This document shows positions 7,494 through 16,536 of a DNA stretch of 64,000 bases, piece by piece. The DNA is taken from contig NZ_JABWGO010000012.1 in NCBI RefSeq assembly GCF_013363995.1, positions 241,186 to 305,185 on the forward strand, in the 5' to 3' direction. Both the position numbers and the translations under genes were made by a program. Source of the DNA: Nonomuraea rhodomycinica (lineage in GTDB: Bacteria; Actinomycetota; Actinomycetes; Streptosporangiales; Streptosporangiaceae). The notes below the pieces were generated by a model. That model was not told the origin of the DNA. It worked only from the letters and a program-made list of their open reading frames with translations, and did no database searches. The first letter of the stretch is position 1. Each line of letters opens with the position of its first letter.

Positions 7494-9338
7494 GTGGCCC
7501 GACCGACCAGCAGCCACAGCAAGCCGGGGCGGACGCTCCTGCTGCTCCTGGCGCTCATCCTCGCCCTGGGCGGGACGATGTTCCTGCAGAAGGCGTTCAC
7601 GCCGAAGCTCGGACTCGACCTCGCGGGCGGCACCACGTTGACGCTGACACCGGTGACCCAGAACGGTGCCTCGCCGCCCGAGGAGATCCTCGACCGCGCG
7701 GTCAACATCATCCGTGATCGGGTCAACGGCAACGGCATCTCCGACGCGGAGGTCGCCAAGTCCGGCGACAACATCATCATCTCGATCCCGGGCGTCGGGC
7801 AGAACGAGGCGATCGGGCTGGTCTCGACCACCGCGGAGCTGCGCTTCCGCCAGGTGCTCGCGATGGAGGCCACGCAGCTCCCGCAGGATCTGCCCACCCA
7901 GGCGCCGACGCCGGGCGCCACCCCGTCCGGCTCGGCGTCGCCGGCGAGCTCGTCGTCGGCCAAGCCCCAGCCGTCCTCCACCCGCTCGGCGGGCACGCCC
8001 GGGCCGTCCGTGTCGCCGACGGGCAAGGCGCTGTCCTCGGCCCTGACCGCGCCCACGCCCACCGCCACGGGCCAGGCCGCCAAGCCGGAGACCACCGGTA
8101 AGGCCGCCAAGCCCGAGACCACCCGCGGGGCGCAGTCCGACCAGCGGCAGCAGCGGCAGAAGGGGCAGGACGCGAAGGCCACCCCGACCCCGGCGGCCAC
8201 GCCGAGCAGCACGCAGCAGCCGGCCAACCCCAACATCGACACCACCGGCATCGACCCGGCGGTGCTCAAGCAGTTCCAGACCCTCGACTGCACCGACCCC
8301 AAGAAGCGCGGCCAGGGCGTCCAGGACGACCCCAACAAGCAGTACGCGGCCTGCGAGAGCGACGGCAGCTACAAGTACGTCCTCGACGAGGCCAAGGTCG
8401 TCGGCACCGACATCGACACCGCCTCCGCGGGCGTCCGCCAGGGCACCACCGAATGGCTCGTCCAGCTCGACTTCAAGTCCAAGGGCGCGAGCACCTGGGC
8501 CACGCTCACCGGCCAGGCCGTCAGCGCACCCGAGCCCCGCAACAAGGTCGCGGTCGTCCTCGACGGCGTCGTCATCACCGCCCCCAACATCATCAGCGCC
8601 ATCCCCGGCGGCCGCGCCGAGATCACCGGCGGCTTCGACCAGAAGAGCGCCACCGACCTGGCCGAGCAGCTCAAGTACGGCGCGCTGCCGCTGAAGTTCA
8701 ACCGCAGCTCGGCCGAGACGGTGTCCTCGACCCTCGGCCAGGACCAGCTCCAGGGCGGCCTGATCGCCGGCGTCATCGGCCTGGCCCTCGTGGTCGTCTA
8801 CAGCCTGCTCTACTACCGCGGCCTCGGCATCGTCGCGGTGCTGAGCCTCGTGGTCGCCACGATCCTCACCTACACGGCCGTGGTCGTGCTCGGCCACAAC
8901 GCCAACTTCCGGCTCTCGCTGCCGCACATCATCGGCCTGGTGGTCTCGATCGGCATCACCGCCGACTCCTTCATCGTCTACTTCGAACGCATCCGCGACG
9001 AGATGAAGGAGGGGCGGCGCACCCTGCGCGCCGCCGTCGAGGTGGCCTGGGTCCGCGCCCGGCGCACGATCCTGATCGCCGACGCCGTCATGTTCATCGC
9101 CGCGGTCGTGCTCTACGCGCTGGCGGTCGGCGGCGTGGCCGGCTTCGCGTTCGCCATGGGCCTGACCACGCTCATCGACATCGTGGTCGTGTTCCTGTTC
9201 ACGAAGCCGTTCATCGCGGTGCTCGCCAGGCTGAAGTTCTTCGCCAAGGGGCATCCGCTGTCCGGCCTCGACTCCGAGCGCATGAGCGCCGACCACTCCG
9301 GCTCCGCCGGCCGTACGACCACCCCGCAGGAGGCCTGA
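7494..9338 (+). CDS. secD: protein translocase subunit SecD
   Basis: 614 aa, GTG start 44 bases after yajC. SecD is an RND-type membrane protein that uses the proton gradient to help proteins leave the SecYEG channel. TM1 is at about residues 13-31; the DLAGGT motif at 42-47 and the periplasmic P1 domain follow; five more helices lie in the last third, with GLVVSIGITADSFIVYFERIRDE being the conserved D5 region (split here: GLVVSIGITADS, then FIVYFERIRDE). Residues about 130-248 are an Ala/Pro/Ser/Thr/Gln insertion inside the extracytoplasmic domain, encoded by simple-sequence DNA. SecF starts one base after the stop. Confidence 0.95.
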   Translation: MARPTSSHSKPGRTLLLLLALILALGGTMFLQKAFTPKLGLDLAGGTTLTLTPVTQNGASPPEEILDRAVNIIRDRVNGNGISDAEVAKSGDNIIISIPGVGQNEAIGLVSTTAELRFRQVLAMEATQLPQDLPTQAPTPGATPSGSASPASSSSAKPQPSSTRSAGTPGPSVSPTGKALSSALTAPTPTATGQAAKPETTGKAAKPETTRGAQSDQRQQRQKGQDAKATPTPAATPSSTQQPANPNIDTTGIDPAVLKQFQTLDCTDPKKRGQGVQDDPNKQYAACESDGSYKYVLDEAKVVGTDIDTASAGVRQGTTEWLVQLDFKSKGASTWATLTGQAVSAPEPRNKVAVVLDGVVITAPNIISAIPGGRAEITGGFDQKSATDLAEQLKYGALPLKFNRSSAETVSSTLGQDQLQGGLIAGVIGLALVVVYSLLYYRGLGIVAVLSLVVATILTYTAVVVLGHNANFRLSLPHIIGLVVSIGITADSFIVYFERIRDEMKEGRRTLRAAVEVAWVRARRTILIADAVMFIAAVVLYALAVGGVAGFAFAMGLTTLIDIVVVFLFTKPFIAVLARLKFFAKGHPLSGLDSERMSADHSGSAGRTTTPQEA

Positions 9339-9339
9339 C

Positions 9340-10350
9340 ATGGGACTGGGGCGTCGCCTCTACCGCGGCGAGATCGACATCGACTTCGTCGGCCGCTGGA
9401 AGCTGTGGTACAGCCTGTCCGGCTTCCTGCTGATCGTCTCCATCGCCGGCCTGCTGATCAACGGCCTCAACCTGGGTGTGGAGTTCAAGGGCGGCTCGGT
9501 CATCTCCTTCAAGCCGGCCGTGGCCACGACCGTCGAGGACGTCCGCAACACGTTCCGCGACGAGGGCGTCCACCAGGCGATCGTCCAGACGACCAACCAG
9601 CGCTACCGCATCACCAGCGAGGACCTCTCCGAGGCCACCACGGCCAAGCTGCAGCAGGTCATCAAGCAGAAGTACGACGTCAAGGAGCAGATCGACGTGC
9701 AGTCGATCGGCGCCTCCTGGGGCGGTGAGGTCTCCCAGAAGGCCTGGATCGGCCTGGGCGTCTTCATGCTGGCGATCATCCTGTACCTGTCGATGGCGTT
9801 CGAGCCGAAGATGGCGCTGGCCGCCATCGTCGCGCTCATCCACGACCTCGTCATCACCGCCGGGATCTACGCCTGGTCCGGCTTCGAGGTCACCCCGGCG
9901 ACCCTGCTGGGCTTCCTGACCATCCTCGGTTACTCGCTCTACGACGCGGTCGTGGTGTTCGACATGATCAAGGAGGTCACGGCCAAGCTGGGCACGACGT
10001 CCAAGCAGACGTACTCCATGGCGGCCAACAACGCCCTCAGCCACACGCTGATCCGGTCGCTGAACACCTCGCTGGTCGCCATCCTGCCGGTGGCGGCGAT
10101 CCTGTTCATCGGCACCACGTTGCTCGGCGCGGGCACGCTGAAGGACCTGTCGCTGGCCCTGTTCGTCGGCATGATCGTCGGTACGTACTCCTCGCTGTGC
10201 GTCGCCACGCCGCTGCTGGTGACGCTCAAGGAGCGCGAGCCGAAGTACCAGGCCATCGCCCGGCGCGTCGCCGCCGCGAGCGGCGGTGGCGGCAAGAAGT
10301 CCGGCAAGGGGTCCAAGGGCTCCGAGAACGCGGCCGTCGCCAAGGGCTGA
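9340..10350 (+). CDS. secF: protein translocase subunit SecF
   Basis: 336 aa, ATG start one base after secD, so translation is probably coupled. SecF pairs with SecD in the accessory export complex. It shows an N-terminal helix (about residues 25-45), the LGVEFKGGSVISF motif at 46-58, a short extracytoplasmic domain and five C-terminal helices, including the conserved TILGYSLYDAVVVFDMIKE region near 207-225. The last 30 residues are Gly/Ser/Lys-rich and cytoplasmic. Confidence 0.95.
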   Translation: MGLGRRLYRGEIDIDFVGRWKLWYSLSGFLLIVSIAGLLINGLNLGVEFKGGSVISFKPAVATTVEDVRNTFRDEGVHQAIVQTTNQRYRITSEDLSEATTAKLQQVIKQKYDVKEQIDVQSIGASWGGEVSQKAWIGLGVFMLAIILYLSMAFEPKMALAAIVALIHDLVITAGIYAWSGFEVTPATLLGFLTILGYSLYDAVVVFDMIKEVTAKLGTTSKQTYSMAANNALSHTLIRSLNTSLVAILPVAAILFIGTTLLGAGTLKDLSLALFVGMIVGTYSSLCVATPLLVTLKEREPKYQAIARRVAAASGGGGKKSGKGSKGSENAAVAKG

Positions 10351-10456
10351 GCATGACACGCGGGGCGGGCCGGCACCACGCCGTCCCGCCCCGCCGCACG
10401 TCCGCCCCATTCCGTGACGCCCCCCGGCGACACGAACCTCCCGAAGGAGCCCCGAC

Positions 10457-10975
10457 ATGACCGACCTCAGCGCGCTGATCCTCGACCGGATCAGGGACGT
10501 GCCCGACTACCCCAAGCCCGGCGTGCTGTTCAAGGACATCAGCCCGCTGCTCGCCGACCACGCCGCGTTCGCGGCCGTGGTGGACGAGGTGGCCGGGTGG
10601 CGCCCCGCCGACAAGATCGTCGGCATCGAGGCGCGGGGCTTCATCCTCGCCGCCCCCGTCGCCTACCGCGCCGGAGCCGGATTCGTGCCGGTACGGAAAA
10701 AGGGCAAACTTCCCTCCGAAACGCTCGAGGAGTCCTACGATCTGGAGTACGGCTCCGCGACCATCGAGGTCCACCGCGACGCCTTCGACGAGGGCGACCG
10801 GGTGCTCATCGTCGACGACGTGCTCGCCACCGGCGGCACGGCGGAGGCGACCGTGGAGCTCGTGCGCAGGGCCGGGGCGGAGGTCGTCGGCGTCGCCATG
10901 CTCATGGAGCTGGCCTTCCTCAAGGGGCGCGAGCGCCTCAAAGAGGTGGACCTGCGCTCCCTGGTGATCGTCTGA
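10457..10975 (+). CDS. apt: adenine phosphoribosyltransferase
   Basis: 172 aa, ATG start with AAGGAG about 9 bases upstream. The enzyme converts adenine and PRPP into AMP and pyrophosphate (purine salvage). The phosphoribosyl-binding motif VLIVDDVLATGGTA is at residues 117-130 and the N-terminal region carries PGVLFKDISPLL and the IEARGFILAAPVAYR motif that shapes the adenine site. The order secF-apt-rel is conserved in actinomycetes. Confidence 0.95.
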   Translation: MTDLSALILDRIRDVPDYPKPGVLFKDISPLLADHAAFAAVVDEVAGWRPADKIVGIEARGFILAAPVAYRAGAGFVPVRKKGKLPSETLEESYDLEYGSATIEVHRDAFDEGDRVLIVDDVLATGGTAEATVELVRRAGAEVVGVAMLMELAFLKGRERLKEVDLRSLVIV

Positions 10976-11048
10976 GCCGGACCCGCGGGAGGCCAGGTTT
11001 CGCGCCTGGATACACTGGGGGACCTGGACTCGAACATGAGGAGTCTGT

Positions 11049-13343
11049 GTGCCCCGTGATGTGGTCGTGCCCGACGTAACCGACGCAGGAAGTGCCGAAC
11101 CTGCCGGCGGCGCTCCTGCGACGCGTCGGCGCCGCTTTGGGGGTGGGGCCATGAACCCGGTGCTGGAGCCGCTGTTCCGCACGGTCCGTGCCACCCATCC
11201 CAAGGCCGACCTGCGCCTGATCGAGCGCGCCTACGAGGTCGCCGCCCACCACCACCGCGACCAGAAGCGCAAGTCCGGCGACCCGTACATCACGCACCCG
11301 CTGGCCGTCGCGACGATCCTGGCCGAGCTGGGCACCGACGACGAGACGTTGTGCGCGGCCCTGCTGCACGACACCGTCGAGGACACCTCCTACGGCCTGG
11401 ACGAGCTGCGCGCCGACTTCGGCGACACGATCGGCTCGCTGGTCGACGGCGTGACCAAGCTGGACAAGGTCAAGTTCGGTGACGCGGCGCAGGCCGAGAC
11501 CGTGCGCAAGATGGTCGTCGCCATGTCCCGCGACATCCGCGTGCTGATCATCAAGCTGGCCGACCGGCTGCACAACATGCGCACCATGCGCTACCTGCCC
11601 GAGCACAAGCGCCACCAGAAGTCCCGCGAGACCCTGGAGATCTTCGCCCCGCTCGCCCACCGCCTGGGCATGAACACCATCAAGTGGGAGCTGGAGGACC
11701 TCGCGTTCGCGATGCTCTACCCCAAGCGCTACGACGAGATCGCGCGCATGGTGTCGGAGCGGGCCCCGCGCCGCGACCTGTTCCTGCAGGAGGTCATCGA
11801 GAAGGTCTCCGGCGACCTGCGCGACGCACGGATCCGCGCGGTGGTCAAGGGCCGGCCCAAGCACTACTACTCCGTCTACCAGAAGATGATCGCCCGCGAC
11901 GTCGCCTTCGACGACATCTACGACCTGGTCGGCATCCGGGTCCTCGTCGACAGCGTGCGCGACTGCTATGCGGCCCTCGGAACGATCCACGCGCGATGGA
12001 ACCCGGTGCCCGGCCGGTTCAAGGACTACATCGCGATGCCGAAGTTCAACATGTACCAGTCGCTGCACACCACGGTGATCGGCCCCGAGGGCAAGCCGGT
12101 GGAGCTGCAGATCCGCACCCACGCCATGCACCATCGGGCCGAGTACGGCGTGGCCGCCCACTGGAAGTACAAGGAGGAGGTCGGCGCCCCCGGCCCCCAG
12201 GGCAAGGTCAAGCCGGGCAGCGACATGGCCTGGCTGCGCCAGCTCCTCGACTGGCAGAAGGAGACCTCCGACCCGGGCGAGTTCCTGGAGTCGCTGCGCT
12301 TCGACCTGTCGGTCTCCGAGGTCTACGTGTTCACCCCGAAGGGGCAGGTCATCGCGCTGCCCGAGGGCGCGACGCCGGTCGACTTCGCCTACGCCGTCCA
12401 CACCGAGGTCGGCCACCGCTGCATCGGCGCCCGCGTCAACGGCCGCCTCGTGCCGCTGGAGTCGCGCCTGGGCAACGGCGACACGGTCGAGATCTTCACC
12501 TCCAAGTCGCCCGACGCCGGGCCGTCGCGCGACTGGCTGAAGTTCGTCAAGTCGGGCCGGGCCCGCAACAAGATCCGGCAGTGGTTCTCCAAGGAGCGCC
12601 GCGAGACCGCGATCGAGGCGGGCAAGGAGGCCATCGGGCGGGCCATGCGCAAGCAGGGGCTGCCGCTGCAGCGGCTGATGTCCGGCGAGTCGCTGCTGGC
12701 CCTGGCCCGCGACCTGCGCTACCCCGACGTGTCGGCCCTGTACGCGGCCGTCGGCGAGGGCCACGTGGCCGCCCAGACGGTCGTGCAGAAGCTCGTGACG
12801 TCCATCGGCGGCGTCGAGAGCGCCGAGGAGGACATCGCCGAGACGTCGCTGCCGACGCGGCTGCGCGGCCGCCCCAGGGGCGGAGGCGGCGCGGGCGTGG
12901 TCGTCGCGGGCGACGCCGACGTGTGGGTGCGCCTGTCCAAGTGCTGCACCCCGGTGCCCGGCGACGAGATCGTCGGCTTCGTCACCCGCGGCCACGGCGT
13001 CTCGGTCCACCGGGCCGACTGCACGAACGTCCAGCAGCTCAAGGAGCAGCCGGACCGCCTGGTCGAGGTGAGCTGGTCGCCCGGCGACGACTCGGTGTTC
13101 CTGGTCGCCATCCAGGTCGAGGCCCTGGATCGGCCGCGCCTGCTGTCCGACGTCACGCGCACGCTGTCCGACCAGCACGTCAACATCCTGAGCGCCTCGG
13201 TCACCACCTCGCGCGACCGGGTGGCGGTCAGCAAGTTCACCTTCGAGATGGGCGACCCCAAGCACCTGGGCCACGTGCTCAAGGCCGTGCGCAACATCCA
13301 GGGCGTCTTCGACGTCTACCGCGTCAGCGGCGCCGGGAGCTGA
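11049..13343 (+). CDS. relA: bifunctional (p)ppGpp synthetase/hydrolase Rel
   Basis: 764 aa; GTG at 11049 with AGGAG about 6 bases upstream. Rel makes and degrades the stringent-response alarmone (p)ppGpp. Domains in order: an extra N-terminal 35 residues, an HD hydrolase (H107-D108 in LLHDTVEDT), a synthetase domain (GRPKHYYSVY, YQSLHTTV, VELQIRT), TGS (VYVFTPKGQVIALP), a helical region, a conserved-cysteine domain (VRLSKCCTPVPGD) and a C-terminal ACT domain. The synthetase loop contains RFKD, the RXKD signature of bifunctional Rel enzymes rather than the EXDD of synthetase-only RelA. The next gene converges on it. Confidence 0.96.
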   Translation: MPRDVVVPDVTDAGSAEPAGGAPATRRRRFGGGAMNPVLEPLFRTVRATHPKADLRLIERAYEVAAHHHRDQKRKSGDPYITHPLAVATILAELGTDDETLCAALLHDTVEDTSYGLDELRADFGDTIGSLVDGVTKLDKVKFGDAAQAETVRKMVVAMSRDIRVLIIKLADRLHNMRTMRYLPEHKRHQKSRETLEIFAPLAHRLGMNTIKWELEDLAFAMLYPKRYDEIARMVSERAPRRDLFLQEVIEKVSGDLRDARIRAVVKGRPKHYYSVYQKMIARDVAFDDIYDLVGIRVLVDSVRDCYAALGTIHARWNPVPGRFKDYIAMPKFNMYQSLHTTVIGPEGKPVELQIRTHAMHHRAEYGVAAHWKYKEEVGAPGPQGKVKPGSDMAWLRQLLDWQKETSDPGEFLESLRFDLSVSEVYVFTPKGQVIALPEGATPVDFAYAVHTEVGHRCIGARVNGRLVPLESRLGNGDTVEIFTSKSPDAGPSRDWLKFVKSGRARNKIRQWFSKERRETAIEAGKEAIGRAMRKQGLPLQRLMSGESLLALARDLRYPDVSALYAAVGEGHVAAQTVVQKLVTSIGGVESAEEDIAETSLPTRLRGRPRGGGGAGVVVAGDADVWVRLSKCCTPVPGDEIVGFVTRGHGVSVHRADCTNVQQLKEQPDRLVEVSWSPGDDSVFLVAIQVEALDRPRLLSDVTRTLSDQHVNILSASVTTSRDRVAVSKFTFEMGDPKHLGHVLKAVRNIQGVFDVYRVSGAGS

Positions 13344-13469
13344 CGGCTCCCGGCTCGTCCGCCCGCCCGCCGCTCAGGGCGCCGAGCACGCGGACGGGCG
13401 CGCGGACACGCAGGCGACCCCCGTCGCCCGCGCGGGCGCGTGCCGGACCGGCGCGCGAGTCGCGCAGCG

Positions 13470-13541
13470 GCCGGTCAGCCGACCTCAGCCGGTCAGCCGA
13501 CCTCAGCCGGTCAGCCGACCTCGGCCGGTCAGCTGAACTCG
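13470..13541. repeat. 18-bp tandem repeat, four copies, covering a stop codon
   Basis: Unit GCCGGTCAGCCGACCTCA at 13470-13487, 13488-13505, 13506-13523 and a diverged copy at 13524-13541. The stop codon of the minus-strand DUF349 gene (13529-13531 on the plus strand) lies in the fourth copy. The other copies carry the same TCA in the same phase, so the repeats look like duplications of the gene's own 3' end. Confidence 0.85.
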
Positions 13542-14758
13542 GCCAGGGTGCGCTCGGCCTCCTCCAGCCACGAGCGGCGGGCCGTCAGGGCCTCCTCGGC
13601 CTCCTTGACGTCCTTGGCCCGGCCCGCGTCACGCGCCTTGGCCAGGCGCTTCTCCAGCTGCTCGATCGAGGTGCGCAGCTGGTCGACGGTGCTCTGGGCG
13701 CGGGCGCGCGCCTCGGGGTTGGAGCGCTTCCACTCGGCCTCCTCGGCGCGGCGGACGGCGTCGTCCACCTTGCGCAGCCCGCCCTCCAGGCGGTCGCGCT
13801 GGTCGCGCGGCACCGGGCCGGCGGCCTCCCACCGCTCCACGAGGTGGCGCAGCGCGGCCCGCGCGGCGCGCACGTCGGTGACCGGCAAGATCTTCTCGGC
13901 CTCGGCCAGCAGCTGCTCCTTGACCTCGGCGTTGGCCGCGAGCGAGGCGTCGCGCTCGGCGAACACCGCCGAACGCGCCTGGAAGAACTGGTCCTGGGCG
14001 CCCTTGAAACGGGCCCACAGCTCGTCCTCGACCTCGCGCGAGGCCCGGCCGGCGCTCTTCCACTGCTGCATCAGGTCGCGGTAGGCCGCGGCCGTGCCGC
14101 CCCAGTCGGTCGAGCCGGCGATCGCCTCGGCCTCCTCGACGATGCGCTCCTTGGCGGCGCGCACGCCCTCCCGCTGCTCGTCGAGGCCCGCGAAGTACTG
14201 CTTGCGGCGCTTGGCGAACGCGGTGCGGGCCGCCGACAGCCGCTTCCACAGGGCCGCCTCGGTGACCCGGTCGATGCGGTCGGCGGCCTTCCACTCCTCG
14301 ACGAGCTGGCGCAGCCGCTCGCCGCCGGACTTCCAGTGGGTCGTCTCGTCGGCGATGCGCTCGGCCTCGGCGACGATGCGCTCCTTGACCGCCCTGGCCT
14401 CGGCCCGGGCGTGCTCGCGGGCCGCCTTGACCTCTTCGCGGCGGTGCGCGACCAGCTCGGACAGGCCGTCGAGCCGGGCGGTCAGCGCGCCGAGGTCGCC
14501 CACCGCGTGCGCCTCGGCCACGGCCTCGCGCAGCTTGACGATGCTGGCCTCGGCCTGGGCCGGCGCCAGGTCGGTGCCCTTGACCCGCTGCTCCAGCAGC
14601 TGAACCTGGCCGGCCAGCTCGTCGTACTTGCGATGGAAGTACGCCAGCGCTTCCTCGGGTTCACCGGCCTGCCAGGAGCCGACGGCGCGCTCTCCCTCAG
14701 CCGTACGCACGTAGACGGTGCCGTCGTCGTCTACCCGGCCCCACGGGTCGGTGCTCAC
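13529..14758 (-). CDS. DUF349 domain protein (coiled-coil repeats)
   Basis: 409 aa. The GTG at 14758 was chosen because GGGAGGA lies about 5 bases upstream; a GTG five codons earlier (14773) is possible. The protein is highly charged, alpha-helical and contains at least three DUF349 repeats of about 70 residues, recognised by WK-x-A-G/D-type motifs (HWKSGGERLRQLVEEWKAA, LMQQWKSAGRASREVEDELW, LVERWEAAGPVPRDQRDRL) and phenylalanine/tryptophan pairs such as ARFKGAQDQFFQAR. DUF349 proteins are common next to rel in actinomycetes; no biochemical role is established that I can name. It faces rel tail-to-tail. Confidence 0.85.
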   Translation of the reverse strand: MSTDPWGRVDDDGTVYVRTAEGERAVGSWQAGEPEEALAYFHRKYDELAGQVQLLEQRVKGTDLAPAQAEASIVKLREAVAEAHAVGDLGALTARLDGLSELVAHRREEVKAAREHARAEARAVKERIVAEAERIADETTHWKSGGERLRQLVEEWKAADRIDRVTEAALWKRLSAARTAFAKRRKQYFAGLDEQREGVRAAKERIVEEAEAIAGSTDWGGTAAAYRDLMQQWKSAGRASREVEDELWARFKGAQDQFFQARSAVFAERDASLAANAEVKEQLLAEAEKILPVTDVRAARAALRHLVERWEAAGPVPRDQRDRLEGGLRKVDDAVRRAEEAEWKRSNPEARARAQSTVDQLRTSIEQLEKRLAKARDAGRAKDVKEAEEALTARRSWLEEAERTLAEFS

Positions 14759-14818
14759 CGTGTCCTCCCGCACTTTCCATCAGACCCTTCGGGACATGAC
14801 GTCCCTTGTTGTATTACG

Positions 14819-15706
14819 TCAGCTCTTGCCAGCTATTGTCACGTCTTTGATTTCGACGGTTTCCTTGGGTGCTCCCGTGCCGTCCCCGGCGTCACCGATG
14901 ACGCCCGCCTTGTTGACCTTGTCCAGGATGTCGAGCCCCTTCGTGATCGTACCCACCGGCGTGTAATCCGGGGTAAGTCCGATATCGCCGTACACCAGGA
15001 AGAACTGGCTGCCCGTGCTTCCCGGCGCCTGGGTCTTGGCCATCGCCATGACGCCGCGCTTGTACGCGGCGCCCTGCAGGTTCTCCTCGGCCATCACGTA
15101 GCCGGGGCCGCCGGTGCCGTCGCCGCCGCTCTTGCCGTCGGCCTTGGCCGTCGGGTCGCCGCACTGCAGCATCGGGAACTTGTCGCTGCCGAGGCGGTGG
15201 CACTTGCTGCCGTCGTAGTAGTTCTTCTTGGCCAGGAACGCCAGGGAGTTGACGGTGCAGGGCGCCTTGGCGTTGTCGAGCGTGACCTCGATGTCGCCCA
15301 GGTTGGTCTTCAGCGTCATCGTCTTGGTGGCGGGCTTGAGCGACACCTTGGCCGGCGGCATGCCGACGTTCTTGACGTTGCCGCCCGCGGTGTCGGCCAC
15401 GTAGCCGCACGTGCCGGTCTTCGGGTCGTACGGCTTGGCCTGCGCGGCGGGCGAGGCCGAGGCGGTGTCCTGCGGCGCGGAGGTGTCCTGCGCCGAGGCG
15501 GTGGGCGTGGCCGCCGCCTCCTTGGCGGGGTCGCCGCCCAGCAGCGCGACCGCGGCCACGATGCCGCCCACCACGACCACGACCCCGACCGTGGAGCCGA
15601 TGATCGCGGTGCGCTTGGCCTTCTGCTCGCGCTCGATGCGGCGCTGCAACTGGCGCTCGTGGTGCTCGCGCGCCAGCTGCTTCTGCCGGTCCTTCCCCGT
15701 GGCCAC
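14819..15706 (-). CDS. membrane-anchored cyclophilin-type peptidyl-prolyl isomerase
   Basis: 295 aa. The GTG at 15706 has GGGAGG 7 bases upstream; an ATG five codons earlier overlaps that site. Layout: a short basic cytoplasmic segment rich in Glu/Arg/Gln, one transmembrane helix at about residues 33-57, an Ala/Ser/Thr/Pro linker, then a cyclophilin domain outside the membrane. Cyclophilin landmarks include TNLGDIEVTLD, FLAKKNYYDGSKCHRL, and GSQFFLVYGD. The enzyme likely helps fold exported proteins. The active-site Arg of classic cyclophilins (FHRxxxxFMxQGG) is changed: here CHRLGSDKFPMLQCGD, with cysteines as in other actinobacterial members. A second gene of the same length lies at 19668-20555. 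Confidence 0.88.
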   Translation of the reverse strand: MATGKDRQKQLAREHHERQLQRRIEREQKAKRTAIIGSTVGVVVVVGGIVAAVALLGGDPAKEAAATPTASAQDTSAPQDTASASPAAQAKPYDPKTGTCGYVADTAGGNVKNVGMPPAKVSLKPATKTMTLKTNLGDIEVTLDNAKAPCTVNSLAFLAKKNYYDGSKCHRLGSDKFPMLQCGDPTAKADGKSGGDGTGGPGYVMAEENLQGAAYKRGVMAMAKTQAPGSTGSQFFLVYGDIGLTPDYTPVGTITKGLDILDKVNKAGVIGDAGDGTGAPKETVEIKDVTIAGKS

Positions 15707-15845
15707 CGCTTTGCCTCCCATAGTCAATCAACTGAGGTGGGCGAATCGTATCGGCCAACGGGCGATGATTCGCAGCCCGGCGACCCGCACCGGTACCCTT
15801 CGGTTACATTCCCATTGGCTTTTTTGACGAGATCACCTGAGGCAG

Positions 15846-16526
15846 ATGCTCATCGCAGGCTTCCCCGCAGGGGCCTTCCAGACCAATTGTTACGTCATCG
15901 CGCCCGCCGCGGGCGAGGAGTGCGTGATCGTCGACCCTGGTCAGGACGCCGTGGACGGGGTCGACGAGCTGCTGCGCGAGCACCGGCTCAGGCCGGTGGC
16001 CGTCCTGCTCACCCACGGCCACCTCGACCACGTCTGGTCGGTGGCGCCGGTGTGCGGTGCCCGCGACGTGCCGGCCTGGATCCACCCCGACGACCGCCAC
16101 CTGCTGTCCGACCCCGCCGCGGGCTGGGGCTCGGTCGGCGCCCAGCTCTTCGGCGGCATCACGCTGAGCGAGCCCGACGACGTGCGCGAGCTGTCCGACG
16201 GCGCCACGCTCCCGCTGGCGGGGCTGGAGTTCACGGTGGACCACACGCCCGGCCATACCAGGGGGTCGGTGAGCTTCCGGCTGCCCGACGACGCGATCAT
16301 GTTCGCGGGCGACCTGCTGTTCGCCGGCTCCATCGGCCGCACCGACCTGCCGGGCGGCGACTACCCGACGATCCTGCGCAGCCTGGCCACCAAGTGCCTG
16401 ACGCTGCCTGACGATACGGTCGTCCTGCCGGGCCACGGACCACAGACCACGATCGGCCACGAGCGCGCCACCAATCCTTATCTCAGGGAGGCCGCGCCGC
16501 ACGCCGGTCCCACACGAGGCATCTGA
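15846..16526 (+). CDS. MBL-fold metallo-hydrolase (glyoxalase II-like)
   Basis: 226 aa, ATG start, divergent from the cyclophilin gene with 139 bases between. The zinc motif HxHxDH is at residues 57-62 (THGHLDH), followed by a metal-binding His in DHTPGHT, the Asp in FAGDLLF and a final His in LPGHGPQT. Such enzymes hydrolyse thioesters such as S-lactoylglutathione, or other small substrates; the substrate here is unknown. It lies 10 bases before hisS and may share its transcript. A homologue in this position is common in actinomycetes. Confidence 0.9.
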   Translation: MLIAGFPAGAFQTNCYVIAPAAGEECVIVDPGQDAVDGVDELLREHRLRPVAVLLTHGHLDHVWSVAPVCGARDVPAWIHPDDRHLLSDPAAGWGSVGAQLFGGITLSEPDDVRELSDGATLPLAGLEFTVDHTPGHTRGSVSFRLPDDAIMFAGDLLFAGSIGRTDLPGGDYPTILRSLATKCLTLPDDTVVLPGHGPQTTIGHERATNPYLREAAPHAGPTRGI

Positions 16527-16536
16527 CAGGGAATCC

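Noticed and set aside
13470..13541. Possible CRISPR array
   Set aside because: Copies adjoin without spacers. The same holds for the 25-bp array at 40481-40630 and the 39-bp array at 33639-33950.
15707..15845. Defined promoters for the divergent cyclophilin and MBL-fold genes
   Set aside because: The region must hold them, but no -35/-10 pair stands out well enough to report.
11684..16411. 1575-codon plus-strand frame running across rel, DUF349 and cyclophilin genes
   Set aside because: It crosses several recognisable genes in other frames or strands and has no family resemblance.
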